64,000 nucleotides of DNA from Basidiobolus meristosporus CBS 931.73. Taxonomy: Eukaryota > Basidiobolomycota > Basidiobolomycetes > Basidiobolales > Basidiobolaceae. The stretch lies in assembly GCA_002104905.1 (NCBI GenBank), contig MCFE01000275.1, forward strand, positions 41,678 through 105,677, given 5' to 3'. The notes below the pieces were generated by a model. The model was not told the origin of the DNA. It did not search any database and worked only from the letters and a program-made list of their open reading frames with translations. Both the position numbers and the translations under genes were made by a program. Shown here piece after piece: positions 33,484 through 45,564 of this stretch (position 1 is the stretch's first letter; every line of letters starts with the position of its first letter).

Positions 33484-36400
33484 TCTGGGCGTGGCTATGA
33501 TGCCTTCCCCATGGGTCGGGATGACACGAGTTATAGGCTTCGGCGATGTTGATATTTCCAGGACTAGCAAAACTCGTAGCGAGGGAATGCTTACCATTTC
33601 TTTATAACGCAAAATGCCTCTCTAACCCAGAAAGGAAACCGTAGTAATAGCGCCTCTAGTGGTGCCCATGTTGGCAAGCTGGTGTAACGAATTATTGTTT
33701 GATCAAGTAGGATTCACGATGGAGGCATGTTTGCACAGTTACAAATTATTCATCTGGAGGTAAATCACATGAAATCCGCTCTAAATATGTGTATACATAT
33801 ATCATTAACCAGAGTGAAGCCTGAATCTCGAGAACACACTGAAATTCTGGAATTCAACCAACTAGCAAGTAAACCACCAGGTCAGATCTTCGATATTCCC
33901 ATCTACCGTTGAGTTCCCCTACACTGCCATCTGTACCCATATAGGAACGGTCCCAACGTGCGCGTCTCCGAAGTAACTAACGAGATGATTGGCCCATTTG
34001 ATTCCACGCTTAGTGGCAATGAATCGAGTATGAAGCGACAATATTCCAATGTAACATTGCTTGGACACAAGTAAGTCCCAAGAAAAAGGGCTCGGTTTCA
34101 AAAACTTTCATACAGCACCGCGACACATGGTGAAACTTGGGTTCTAGGGAACTGGTATTTCGGGGTTCTCGTATATTAACATTTATCAAGCATTGAAGAT
34201 GAACATGTGGAATGTAGGTCCGTGAAAGGTAAGATGGAGTGGTGATACTTATGCTGAAGCCAACTGCTTCGCTAATTGCTTTTCCAGAGCGAATACTCTT
34301 AAGCATTCTCGCTCCGAGAACACTTTCCAAGAGGGTTCCTTCTTCTTGAAAAGGAAGCCAGTAGACCTGCTTCCGACCGAAGGGTGTTGCTGGGGATATA
34401 TGGTACAGTTGGTACGGGGTTTCCCCGTTGCAAATTTGGCAGCTTTAGCGGCCTGCCTATTTACTACAACCGGCGTGTCTTTTGCCAAGGGATACTCTTG
34501 GTAAGAGAAGGTGGTCATAGGTATGACCACTTTGGGATCGACCAGTGTGCCTTTCTGAAAATCCGACGTGCAAGTGCTGAAGGTGAACTCGCGACTTACC
34601 AAAGAAGCTACATATTGGGATACCTCATCAGACTCAACCTCTCTCTCCGTCGTTTGTACAGCAGAAAAGAATAGGTTGTAGGGGTTTACCATATCGTCAA
34701 ATAGGTGTACTTGATGGGAAAGTAATCGATTACTGTCTCAAAGATTACAGTAAAGAATACATTCAGGTGTATTGGAGATGCAATGCAGTAAACTGGCCAT
34801 TTCTCAACGGAGGATTGTTATAAGAGGCGGTATGAAGGGAAAATCCGGAAGGGCAGCGAAATGTTTCAAGAAAGCTTACGATCCGATTGCTCAGCATATG
34901 ATGGATGATTCACCATAATCAGACCATGCTATACACATGTGAATATACTCACCAATCAAACAGCAATACATAGCTCAAGCGGATGACTAGATCTGATTCT
35001 ACCAAAGGCTGAATCAACTCTGGTTGATGTTACCTCACAGCCAAGTCGAATCAGCATGTGCGATCCGATATTAGAGGCTGAAGGAGCACTTTGCCACACT
35101 GGAGCCGATTTTTCAATGGATGTTCTATACGATCTAATCTCATCTCGCCTGTTACGTCACTGACACCTAGGTCAGGATCACCAACCGCTGAATCAAGATC
35201 TCCATGGAGCTGGCTTAATTGGCTGTAGGTATGCTACCCTTTCCACTTCAAGTAGTGAAGGGCATATTCTGGCGACCAGCACCGTTAGTAAGGTCTGGCT
35301 GCAGTGGCTCATACATACTGAGTTTACACCCGGTTCCTTGTTTCATGAGAGACTTGCCATCAGAGAGAAGCAATACTCCCCTCAACATCCGCCTGGGAAA
35401 TCATGGCCAAACATAAGCAGCGCATGCTGAATACGGTTAATAGCAGTCGAGGTAAAGCAGCGTATTGACATGATGTGAAATGCCAGAGTAATACTGAGAT
35501 CTCAGTTGCCAATGATTGAAGCCAAGGCAACTAGACGGGGGATTCCCTGGTTTATCGGCTGTTTGCATTGTCATATCTATTACAGTCCAGCTTGCCACCA
35601 CCATTAGTAAAGGATTCTTCCAGCTCCATCGACCTGATTGGTTACCTAACTGCCACCCGTGACAATTCAGCTTGCACAATGGACTTGGGCGAGATATTGT
35701 CTTTAATATTACCAAGAGCAATTTGGATCACATGTGTTCCAGGGTATCTCGTCGGTCAACATTCTAGTCAGCCATTGATGAGTCATGAAATCTAGATGGT
35801 TGGGAGAGGTCGGAATGTAAGAATACTACGTCCGAGGATGCTTGGTCTAAACTCCAATCATCAAGAGCATTGGGCCTCCCCAGCATTCAACAGTACTTGA
35901 TACATCTCCACTTTTGTTAGTCTGAAGATGGTGATATTATCCATGGAATGCTTTCAACTGCCTCACCATCAGTGGCCACCCACAGTCATGCGAGCATCAA
36001 CTCCAACCTCAAGTCTACAGTGTCATTGTACCACCAGTCCGGTTTGGAAAACGCCTGATTGTCGTGGCAGACACAGCTCTCCTTACTCAATCCGCAACCA
36101 CATGATATTCATCCGAATCGATTCAAGTAATATCGTGGTTTATATGATGCAGCAACCGGATCCCAGATGACCTCTAATTTCATTTCGGAAAATATGCGAA
36201 TCAATGCCGCTTCATAGGGGAGCTGCAATCCCCGAGCGCAAGATAAATCGAGAGCATTAAATTCCCTATAATACACAGGCTTTCTTGTGCAACAGGATCG
36301 CCAGCGATCCAGAAGAGGAAGGGTGCCTCAAGAAATACATCCCACAAATGGACGTATGAGTACCACTCGATGATAATACCCTAGGCAGGAGTCTTTTTAC

Positions 36401-37867
36401 AAATACAGCATATGCTGCATCGGAGGCTAGATCAGAGTTATCCTCAAGGGGTGTTGCTAGTATAGCCACCTGGCCCTCAGACAACCTATGTGGTGGTGAC
36501 CCGCCCTTACTCAGGTTTAGAAACCATTATTATCAGTGTTATTGTGATAGGCGTAATGCCTGGATTGTGACATTGAAACACTGGGTCACATGTAAAACAG
36601 CCTTGGGCAAATGATTCAAATCGTTGGGATGCATCATTAAACGGCACCAATACAGAGCGCGTTCCAAACGCTAGATTCCTGGGCTGTTACTTGGCCGTAA
36701 GGGCTGACGGTTAGTGATGCGCTACCCACCCGATGCAAAGCTATTAATACAAGGTATTGGGCCAATTGACCTTTGTTTACATATTAGCCTAGATTTATGC
36801 TTAAGATACGCGTTATATGAATCTTTGGACCTGATCATCAACAACAATACTGGCGATCAATGAGAGATATGATCCGTGTTTTTTTCGATCCTTGGCAGGT
36901 CGTGAATGTAGCCTGAGCTACCATTGCCAAATGACACCATCATTAGAGTCAGAAGCGTGGTTGGCTATCTGATTCGTCAACAGGCGAGACGTCAACCCGA
37001 CCAGGATCCCAATGTATTTTATTATCCACCATCAGACAAAGATAGTAATCCGCCTCGGTGCAGTCTGGACGATTGGAGGCCAGCAATGAAATAGCACAAC
37101 CCAACTTCACATACACCATTGCTGTTGACGTTTCCGAGCCAACCAAGCCGTGTCACTGGATTTCCACCACGATCCTGCCACTTATTCCTGATGGCTATTA
37201 CGTATCTAATACCATCCCAGTTCGCGTACAACCAGGCACAAAGTTAGCGCGTGGTGCATGAATACCCCCTCATTAATGCTATCCAGGTTAGTGCGCAGAT
37301 TACAGAGAGCTACCAGCTATTGCTTCATATCGAGGATGGCTTAATAGAACTAGGAAACACGAAACACTCAGGCGGATGCCGCTTAGTACATTGCATCACC
37401 CATACCAGCCGTTCAGTCTTTCTCCCACTTTACCAATGTCAAACAAGCCCCCGGCTAATCATGGAAGCTTCTCCCAATCTACTATGCGCCACCTCAGAAG
37501 AAGCTCACATTTTTAGATGACAAATACGGCCCGGAAGTCGAGATAAATATGGGAAATGGAAGCGGGCATTAGCGAAAGTATGGGCTGAGTCTGATCCGGA
37601 GCAATGGAGGCTACCACACTTTTACACCCTTAAAAGAAATGCGCTTTCAACACAAAAACCATGGTAAACGCTGGAATGGGATAGGTTTTCAACTGACAAG
37701 CCAGTGAAATGCAACTGGTATGACAGGTTCTATAGTCCCAACCAATGGATTCATGCAGATCATTTACTGGTATTTTTATCCTAAACTTGGTTGTGCCTTA
37801 TAACATTAATAATTGGAAACTTTACTACATCGTGTCAATTATAGTCCCTCTTGAAACAAACCGTAGA
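33484..37867. other. Long stretch without a confident gene
   Basis: More than 4 kb of AT-rich sequence with scattered short ORFs. One 147-aa minus-strand ORF is listed separately. I see no transposon motif, tRNA or obvious repeat. The last about 60 bp form the promoter of the flavodoxin-fold gene. Confidence 0.4.
34249..34692 (-). CDS. Hypothetical protein (147 aa)
   Basis: An ATG-initiated 147-residue ORF. The middle (about 50-75) is rich in Val/Pro/Thr, and the C-terminal third is strongly basic with a KKK cluster and a final Leu/Ala/Lys amphipathic stretch. There is no family resemblance, signal peptide or membrane segment. It may be a real small gene or a chance ORF; codon-bias testing would help. 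Confidence 0.3.
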   Translation of the reverse strand: MVNPYNLFFSAVQTTEREVESDEVSQYVASLVSREFTFSTCTSDFQKGTLVDPKVVIPMTTFSYQEYPLAKDTPVVVNRQAAKAAKFATGKPRTNCTIYPQQHPSVGSRSTGFLFKKKEPSWKVFSERECLRVFALEKQLAKQLASA

Positions 37868-37875
37868 TATAAAAA
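37868..37875 (+). promoter_or_regulatory. TATA box of the flavodoxin-fold gene
   Basis: TATAAAAA, 49 bp before the ATG at 37924. Confidence 0.5.
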
Positions 37876-37923
37876 GAGGCCCTTTCCTGCTGCTATCGCA
37901 ACTTACACCTGACTGATCTCATC

Positions 37924-38928
37924 ATGTCCACCCCTAAACCCAAAGTATTTATCATTCTTTACAGCTTGTATGGACATGTGTACAAGATGGCTGAGGCAGT
38001 TAAAGAAGGTCTTGAGAGCGCTGGTGGGGTCGAGGTTTCCATCTACCAGGTTGCTGAGACCCTTTCTGCTGAAGGTACGAATTATTAACGAAGTAATGTG
38101 GGTTCACTGGTTAATCGTCTCTATGTAGTGTTGGAGAAGATGCACGCGCCGCCAAAGCCAGATATCCCAGTCATCACTCCTGATAAGTTACCCGAAGCGG
38201 ACGCCTTTTTCTTTGGTATACCGTAAGTTACTTCTTACTCTCCTGCGACCATCATTCTGGGCTAATGTGACTACTCAGCACCCGCTACGGCTCAATGCCT
38301 GGTCAAGTGCAAGCGTTCTGGGATGCCACAGGTTCCCTATGGATGAGGTGAGTTGAAAGCCAGATCATGTAATCGGGCATTCAATAACCAACCGTTTGAT
38401 AGTGGCGCGCTGAGGAACAAATTTGCCAGTGTGTTCTTTTCCACCGCGGGGCAGCATGGTGGCCAGGAAACTACTGCGTTAACTTTCATGACCACTTTGG
38501 TGCATCATGGAATGATCTTCGTCCCAAATGGTTTTGCTTCACCTCACTTATCAGACAATTCCGAGATTGTGGGCGGTAGCGCTTGGGGAGCGGGTACCTT
38601 AGCCGGCCCTGACGGATCCCGTCAACCAACTGCTAAAGAACTCGAGGTTGCTAGGTCACAGGGCCAGAATTTTGCGCAGATAGTTGCCAAATTCCATGAA
38701 ACAGCTCAGTCTCAGCCAGCCTCCACGAATCCGCAACCTACGGCAGCGCCACCCCCTACTTCCACATCAACACAGCCGCCTGCGCCCCAACCCGCTGCCC
38801 AGCCAGCTCCATCCACCCCGACGGCCTCCCCAAGCGCACCGGTGTCTGAAGCGCCCTCCTCGGTAGCTGACTCGAGTACCTCCCAGCCCAACAAGCGAAA
38901 GTCGTTCCTCAAAAAGCTATTCTCTTAA
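37924..38928 (+). CDS. WrbA/Pst2-type flavodoxin-like NAD(P)H:quinone reductase with Pro-rich tail
   Basis: Exons 37924-38074, 38129-38222, 38279-38347 and 38403-38928 join in frame to 279 residues. Residues 1-200 are a WrbA/NQO-type-IV flavodoxin fold. The phosphate-binding loop YSLYGHVYKMA is near the N-terminus. Other family motifs are FFGIPTRYGSMPGQVQAFWD and STAGQHGGQETT, and the G-W-GAGT-AGPDGSR-PT segment is typical of Pst2/Rfs1/Ycp4. These FMN proteins reduce quinones by two electrons and protect membranes against oxidative stress; in yeast they associate with eisosomes. Residues about 205-265 are a Pro/Ala/Ser/Thr linker, and the protein ends in a basic amphipathic KRKSFLKKLFS that could bind membrane. 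A TATA box lies upstream. Confidence 0.93.
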
Positions 38929-39486
38929 ACCACCACGGTAGTCGGGATTATTTTATTGCTTCCTCAGTAGAATAATGAGCCTTGTCATAGTATTAATAAG
39001 AATTCGTAAATGCAATTACTAGCAACGACGCGAGACATAAATTGGCTTATACTAGTAGTCAATACATCGTGGAAACCAAGCGTCATATTCTCCCCTAAAT
39101 AAACACGTGCTGATTCAATCGAGTTTTACCCAAACAGATTCGCATGTAGATAACACCCATGATTGATTGGACATTCTCAACCAAGTACGTGTAACATACA
39201 GTGGCCGTCCAAAACCGCGGGATTTGGCAGATGCTTGCGTCATAGAAACTCCTATCCAACGTCACTTGCGCATTCCCCTGATATTGGGTTCCTGGTAGTC
39301 ATGATGGGCTATAAACCTAGAATCCATCAGGGAATGAGCTCGCGGGCACTATGCTTGAGGTCTCCACAGGAAATGCCCAGCTCTTGGCATACTGTGATCA
39401 ATTCCAAAATGATGCAACAGTTTTATTGAATAGGTCAAAAATGAGGGAGCTAGCTCGAGTGGCTGAGGGGCATGAGCCATAGTAAT
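38929..39486. other. Intergenic region between convergent genes
   Basis: 3' flanks of the flavodoxin-fold gene (+) and the hydrolase gene (-). No recognisable feature. Confidence 0.5.
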
Positions 39487-40521
39487 TCAGGCTCCGTTTA
39501 AAGCAAGCGAGATCTTCTTCACTAACGTTCGAAAATGATGGTCTTTGGCTGCTACGGGAAATACCATAAATGCGTGTGGATAGCCACGATAGATGTCCAA
39601 TTCACACGGAACCCCAACTTCCCTCAATTCCTTTGCTAGCACAATCCCATCATCTCGAAGAGGATCCCTGCCGCCTACGACAATATAAGTGGGAGGCAAA
39701 TCTCGCAAATTGTTGGCTAGGAGGATGGAGTAGTATGGGCTGGTGGCATCCTCTTTCCCGTCGTGCAGATAATATCTGATCGATTGATACACTCCGTCAC
39801 GGTTTAAAACATCGCCATCTGCGTAGGTTGACATTGAACGAAGATCGTTCAGGTATTTTTCAGGGTAGTAGTCTGGGTGACAAGTAACTGGCTGAATTGA
39901 TGCGATAAATCTCACTCGTTGGTGGCCTGAGTCAAGATCTTTTAGTGCAACTGCTGCTGATAACGAGCCACCCGCACTTGTTCCTATGGTGGCGATTCTT
40001 GAAGCATCGACATTCAATTCCTTCGCATTTGCTATTGCCCATTCCATAGCATCGTAACAGTCATTCACAGGAATCGGAAACTTGTGTTCAGGTGCAAGAC
40101 GGTAGCCTACGTTTACAACAACAGCTTTGGCACCAACACATATTTCCCAGGCACCTTTATCCTCGGTGTTCAAGTCCCCGGCGTAAAAACCTCCGCCATG
40201 GAATAACATAACCAGAGGGAAGGGCCCATCACTAGTTTCAACATCTGGTGTGTATATTCTGACCTCGATACTGCCATCTCGGACTGGAATGGGTTGTTCC
40301 CTGGTGGTAAACCCGCTCCGATCACTGGTAAGGGCCAGACGATTTGCAGTGGCCAACTTTTCTCTGAAGCTTAGGTGATCCGGGTCGAGGACAGTTGGTG
40401 GTAGGTTTTTACGAAAGGATTCCCATTCATCTGAACTGGCATCTAAATCATGAAGATCAAACTCCGACATTTTGTTGCCGTATCTCCTTTGATGCAATAC
40501 ATTTATATCCCCGGGGCTCAT
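39487..40521 (-). CDS. Alpha/beta-hydrolase, hormone-sensitive-lipase (HSL) family esterase
   Basis: 344 residues, intron-less. The oxyanion-hole motif HGGGFYAGD, the nucleophile elbow GTSAGGS, the acid in GGRDPLRDD and the catalytic His in YPHAF are all present and correctly spaced for the alpha/beta_hydrolase-3 (HSL/arylacetamide deacetylase) family. Members hydrolyse short- to medium-chain carboxyl esters. There is no signal peptide, so it is probably cytosolic. A second in-frame ATG at 40470 (MSEFDLHDLD) is an equally plausible start and would give 327 residues. It lies about 1.2 kb from the P450 gene and is transcribed in the same direction; a joint catabolic or detoxification role is only a guess. 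Confidence 0.9.
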   Translation of the reverse strand: MSPGDINVLHQRRYGNKMSEFDLHDLDASSDEWESFRKNLPPTVLDPDHLSFREKLATANRLALTSDRSGFTTREQPIPVRDGSIEVRIYTPDVETSDGPFPLVMLFHGGGFYAGDLNTEDKGAWEICVGAKAVVVNVGYRLAPEHKFPIPVNDCYDAMEWAIANAKELNVDASRIATIGTSAGGSLSAAVALKDLDSGHQRVRFIASIQPVTCHPDYYPEKYLNDLRSMSTYADGDVLNRDGVYQSIRYYLHDGKEDATSPYYSILLANNLRDLPPTYIVVGGRDPLRDDGIVLAKELREVGVPCELDIYRGYPHAFMVFPVAAKDHHFRTLVKKISLALNGA

Positions 40522-41695
40522 GTGTATGGGGAGCGAGGGCTAGTTATGTGCACTTGTGACACTCACGGCCCCACGAATATTACAAATCTGTTGGGTACAC
40601 CACCGTTTCACGTAGTCCAATACTGGTCAATGGAATACCAGAAATTCGTCAAGTTGCATCACAGGTGGCTATTGGGGCTTCCAAATTTCCCCAATACACC
40701 AGCATAGACCAGTTTACATCCACTCAGCTCGAGAGCTGCTTATGTGTATACAATGTGGGTTGGTAGAATGTATCTGATAGGTCGTTTCCCATGTTGAATT
40801 TACCGGAAGTTACAGCATCGGGGCTCCAAACAAACAAGTAGAAAACCTGGCTTGAAATGTTTCGAAGGCTTACAATTGAGATTGAGGGGTCAAGGTACTC
40901 ACCTCTACTATTAATAGCAGATCTGCCTCTTCACCATATCGAATTTTCCATCTCATAGTCATGCTACCTGGTCGAATGTACCTAGGAGACACAAGGGAAC
41001 ATATATTGCCCTCCAGGTAGGGGCATTAGTGTTTGGTATGGATGCGCCTACAACGTTGCTACAAAAAGCACAGTAAATAGTTGAAAATCGGAATGGGCAG
41101 GCTGCAATTGGTGGTTTTTTTGGAGGGTAGTATTCGTGTGCCTACCTGGCGAAACTAGTCGTGTGATGGCGTTGTCCCAGAGGTTGTAGACAAAGTTGAG
41201 CAATTGGGATATCGTTTACCATTTACGGTTCCATATGCAATCATACCTAGTCTATCAGCCAATGTCAACGTTTAACAGTTTTAAGTGGTCAGTCAATGCT
41301 CTTCCCAGAGAACACACGACAGTAATCTAGCTCATTCCTTGAACATAGTGAACAATGGGTTCCGCAAAATGTCAACAATGCTTCACCATGGGCAGATATT
41401 TGGCTCGGCATTCGATCAAGCTGGGCCTGAAGAATTTGGGAGTGATGATGAAATCACCTCACCAGAAAAGCAGGAATAGTATGTGGTACAATGAACTAAC
41501 GCACACGCCAGGTTGAATGCTAATATCTCAAGTGCAAGGCGATCTTATATTGATAGGTAGCTTAGCATATCGTTCTTCAATTAATATACATGACGTCTGC
41601 AAGATAAGAAATAATGGGATATGAAGCGGAATACGCATGGACCACCCCAAGGGCTACAGTGGATCACTGCCAGGTTGGTCGACTACGAGAAGTAG
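40522..41695. other. Intergenic region
   Basis: AT-rich region between the hydrolase and P450 genes, with no supported gene. The 64-aa plus-strand ORF at 41285 starts with GTG in frame and has no motif. Confidence 0.45.
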
Positions 41696-43180
41696 CTAAT
41701 AGAGTGGTCTGAAATCAACATTGAGGTCGCGAATTGCCATCAAACCTGCAGATGGCTTGGTCTTTAGTCGATCAAAGTGAATGCTATCCTTAGGCAAGGA
41801 CCATACGAATTTCCTCAATAGCATGCTCAGTACCACACGTTGCTCGATGAGCGAGAAATTCATTCCAATGCAGCGGCGCAAGCCACCACCAAACGGTATC
41901 CAAGAGTGGAGGTCATGCTCGGCCTCATCATCCATGAATCTTTCGGGCATGAAGCCATATGGATTTTCCCAGTTATTCGGGTTATGGTGTACAGAGTAGA
42001 TGTGTACATTGACTGGGGTGCCAACCGGAAGAACATACTCTCCAAACTGGACCGGCTTTGTGCACCGACGAGGAACAACCTGAGGCGCAGATGGGTTAAG
42101 GCGCATGGATTCCTTTATAATAGCAGTGATAAAGGGAAACTGGCTTTGCTGTTGGGCAAAGGATGGCCAGACATCTTTGCCTCCGTTGCCTAATACTGCA
42201 TTTGCTTCTTCTCGTGCTCGTTGTTGTATATGCGGGTGGATGGCTAAATAATATATGGCAGTTGCAAGTGCATTGGCAGTGGTGTCGTGGCCAGCAATAA
42301 AGAAAATAATAACATCATTGCGGATCTCTTCGGGAGTGAGTGTATTATCCTCCTCCTTGCTAGCCAAAACCATTAATGTAACCAAGTCGGCCTTTTCATG
42401 ATCGACCTCTTTCTCACGGATGGCGTCCACTTTGCTGTTAATAATACTCATGATGAACTGGTTGAAACGTTCGAGCTCATCCTGATATCCGCGTCGACCA
42501 ATCAACGGTAGACTCTCTAGGTACGGAAACAGCACATAAAACGGGTTGTTGATTCCAGTCATAATGGTGTTGTATAGTTGGACAGTCTCCCCCCTTTGAT
42601 TCTCGATGGAGTTGAAGTCATAATCGAAGATCATCCTTCCAAGTGCATCCAAGGTCATGTGCTGCATCAGCTCTGTTACGGGTACAGATCCCTGGGTTTT
42701 TCCAATTTGCACGATCAATTTGGATACCAACTCACCAAACGCTGCCGTGGCCCACGAACGATGAAAAGCCGGGTTGGCCACGCGACGGTGCTTCTTCCAC
42801 TCCTCGTCATTGGCCGAGAGTATATTCACTTGCGAAAGTTTAGACCTCAGCGTATTTGGTTGCTCTTTGCTTAGCTGGATTTTGGGGAATGTATCGGCCT
42901 TCATGAAGATTGTTTTGGCATAATCCGGGTTTGAGACAGTCACCATCCACCTTCCAAAAATGAACTGCCTGCCAATTCCCTTCTTGTTCAAGACAGGTAC
43001 TGTGAGTTTGTCGAATCGTTCCGAGTTATCCAGCGAGGCGAGTGTGGCGAGCAAATACTGCCATAGCGATACTGATGGGAGGCTGCGTAGAGCAGGGGGA
43101 CACTGTATTTTAGTATATAAAAGCCAGGCTATCATGCCAACCGAAGATAGCACTAAGATCTGGACAGAGAATGATTCCAT
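41696..43180 (-). CDS. Cytochrome P450 monooxygenase
   Basis: 494 residues, single exon, counted from the ATG at 43180; the in-frame codon at 43213 is TTG. An N-terminal membrane anchor (residues about 6-26, VQILVLSSVGMIAWLLY) places it on the ER. The I-helix oxygen-binding motif is AGHDTT, the K-helix ExxR is KESMR, PERF follows, and the heme loop is FGGGLRRCIGMNF with the axial Cys. The overall pattern resembles fungal CYP families related to CYP3/CYP4-like fatty-acid or xenobiotic hydroxylases. The substrate is unknown. It needs a reductase partner not present here. A TATA box lies 76 bp upstream of the ATG. Confidence 0.94.
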   Translation of the reverse strand: MESFSVQILVLSSVGMIAWLLYTKIQCPPALRSLPSVSLWQYLLATLASLDNSERFDKLTVPVLNKKGIGRQFIFGRWMVTVSNPDYAKTIFMKADTFPKIQLSKEQPNTLRSKLSQVNILSANDEEWKKHRRVANPAFHRSWATAAFGELVSKLIVQIGKTQGSVPVTELMQHMTLDALGRMIFDYDFNSIENQRGETVQLYNTIMTGINNPFYVLFPYLESLPLIGRRGYQDELERFNQFIMSIINSKVDAIREKEVDHEKADLVTLMVLASKEEDNTLTPEEIRNDVIIFFIAGHDTTANALATAIYYLAIHPHIQQRAREEANAVLGNGGKDVWPSFAQQQSQFPFITAIIKESMRLNPSAPQVVPRRCTKPVQFGEYVLPVGTPVNVHIYSVHHNPNNWENPYGFMPERFMDDEAEHDLHSWIPFGGGLRRCIGMNFSLIEQRVVLSMLLRKFVWSLPKDSIHFDRLKTKPSAGLMAIRDLNVDFRPLY

Positions 43181-43255
43181 AGTGGCTTGGCCAAAGTTAT
43201 CAATAAGGCTCAAAGTGCAACTGGATTTCTTTTGTGTTTGGTTCTCGATTACGAG

Positions 43256-43263
43256 TATTTATA
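43256..43263 (-). promoter_or_regulatory. TATA box of the P450 gene
   Basis: TATAAATA on the minus strand, 76 bp upstream of the chosen ATG and 43 bp upstream of the in-frame TTG at 43213. This supports transcription starting between the two. Confidence 0.5.
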
Positions 43264-44541
43264 ATTACAGCAAGGCCGACTAAAATCCAAGTACTTTCGT
43301 ACTCTCAAAGGGCGGGATTATGCGCTTCCTTTCAACCAGGCTCATCGCACCAAGATTAGCCGTGGATTAAGGGTGACACACGCTTAGTGCGCAGGTGACT
43401 CCCTGGGCATCTAACTCATCGCAAGTGTATTGAAGTATCTCACCAAGCGTGATGTCATGCCACTCATCCAACTCTGGATACTTATTCAGTGGTTGACGCA
43501 CAGATCGGGCACAACATTTTCCGGATACCCGGTAAGATGGGTGGAGTTCAAAGCCATGTCGCGTGAAGCCACACACACTAGATAAATGACATGTCGGGTG
43601 TTCACATTGTCCTGGTCTCAGATGCACACGTCACTTGCGCCCAGAAAACGCTCTGGCTATATCGCTCATAAAGAAGGATAAGCCCACCGCTCTAAATCCG
43701 TATACACTCCCTCTGCATGCCCCACCTTATAGCAGTGTATTTCAATTTGGTATCTATCTCACACATGCCCACAGCAGAGTGCCTGCCGTAAGTTCGCAGC
43801 AGTCCGGGGGGTGGCAAACTTGAAATCCGAGGGAAATCCTCTCCAGCCGCGCTCACGACTTTCGTAAAGCACAGATACACGAAGGTACTGTGTAGATGAC
43901 TGCCATTAGGGCCAGCCAAAAAATATAATCGCGTCTCTCTTTGTAAATTGCGAAGTATGCATTTCATACGAAGCTTCTTTACATAAAGACTTGACATAAT
44001 CTGGTCTAGGGAGGTGCCAATACCAAGCCCATATCCATTGCTAAAAAAAAGACACCGTATTTGTTCAAGATTACATAGCTAGGTTCAACGATACACAGTG
44101 GTTCCAATGTGAGCTCTCGACAGACAAAAACAGAAGGCAGAGCTATGACGCCCGGAGTTCATCTGTTTTTGAGGGTTGAACATGGTTTTATGTGTGTAAT
44201 CCAGCTTGGGATTATCCAACCAGACCCAGCTACTTGCAAAAATAGGAGTTTATTTACAGTGATTGCTACACGTTGATGATTCTTGGAGACTGGGCTCAGA
44301 GAACTGTTGGAATAAATATCATAACATTCAAGCAGACTCCCAGAGGCATGAACTGGATACATTCTTTGGGACCAACCTTTCGATCTCGTAATATGTTAAG
44401 CAGTCATTAACAATGAACAAATATCTGTCTGAAATGGCATTATCTGGAATGCCTATTTGTCAATCGGATACCTACAAGGAACCCGGGCTGTTGTGTCGTT
44501 GATACTTAGAAGGGTTACGAAATCACCGGACTAGCGCGTAA
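43264..44541. other. Gene-free stretch
   Basis: A minus-strand ORF at 43367-43627 encodes about 86 residues with ten cysteines but starts with GTG directly after a stop. It might be an exon of a Cys-rich protein; I recognise no family. Nothing else supported. Confidence 0.35.
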
Positions 44542-45564
44542 CTACTCAATTGATTCCAGCAGTTCATTTTGATTATTGAACAGATCCGAATGCTGGATTC
44601 CTGTGAACTCACGCATCTCCCAATGAATTTGCATCCGATGTAAGAATAAGTTGCGCAAAGATGCATCGATGCTACGACGATGGCAATACCAGTCCAGCAC
44701 CCGATTCTGGAATTCCACCCCCAAGTGTCGAACAATCGCCAAGTCTTAAGCAGGGTCAGCAATTTCTGCTGTTTCGAAAAAAACCACTCCAACGATGTTG
44801 GGTAATCCCTCAGATGCAACGAGAATATTCTCATACCCAAAGTCACCATGTATCAGTGTTGGCGTAAAGTCGTCAACACTGTCATCTTACAGCACGGTAT
44901 CCCACCATCCACTTGCTTTTTGTAACTCGGCAGACGTGAGGTATCTCTCTAGAGGTGAATGTGCATCTTGATACATTTGTTGCCACTTTTGGCACCGCTA
45001 TCAAGACAAATATTCTGACAGACCGGCTATTGATTGTGAGATCTGAGTGATGTGAAGGTTATGCAGCACTGTCAGAAAGTATGGCATCGGTTCCGCCACT
45101 TGCATCCTTAATCGTTCTGTTGTGAGCATTTACGGTAACAGTGGTACTCCAGGAATAATCGCACAGCCAATGTAGCCATGTGGAAAATCTGACTTTGATG
45201 GACAATAATATACAGGGATAGAAATCATCATATTCATGCTTGCTGCGTTGGAATATCGCTGGAGCATTGGTAACAGTAGTTCTTTCTTACACCCCCACCG
45301 AGCAGTTCTATTCCTTGCTATTCGAAACCCCCACATGCTATCTAAGCTAACTGTCACACTACTGAAACCGTCTGATAGCGCTTGCAAAGTTGATGTTGAG
45401 TGCCACAACTCTGGAAATAATTGTTGAAGGTCATTTGTGAAATTGGAGTATAGCTCTTCCTCTGTTTCAACTAGTGTTTGTGTTGTATTGACTTCAGCGG
45501 CTAAACTGACCATAGAAGGTGGACCCAGCAAGTAGCTAATGAGAAGCATAAAACCAAATAACAT
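44542..45564 (-). pseudogene. APH-type phosphotransferase pseudogene with five in-frame stops
   Basis: One uninterrupted reading frame of 341 codons, with no frameshift, encodes an aminoglycoside/choline-kinase-like fold. Visible parts are an N-lobe with FRIARN and a Lys-Glu pair, the hinge motif GYIGCAIIPGVPL, and the catalytic-loop motif LIHGDFGYENIL. Stops occur at 45130 (TAA), 45001 (TGA), 44998 (TAG), 44887 (TAA) and 44746 (TAA). Each is one C-to-T change away from Gln or Arg. The Mg-binding Asp expected after the loop (IDFE-type) reads FFE, so activity would be lost even without the stops. The frame ends at TAG 44542. It is a dead copy of a fungal APH-family gene. Confidence 0.8.

Noticed and set aside
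36949-37261. Minus-strand EADYYLC string resembling an immunoglobulin-type motif, and the opposite ORF
   Set aside because: Short ORFs on both strands with no consistent continuation; a chance resemblance.
44542-45564. Reassignment of stop codons (TAA/TAG/TGA read as sense)
   Set aside because: The APH frame would allow it, but intact host genes here (penta-EF-hand, MTAP, P450, DAO, THO2) end normally at such codons. The lost Mg-binding Asp also indicates a pseudogene.
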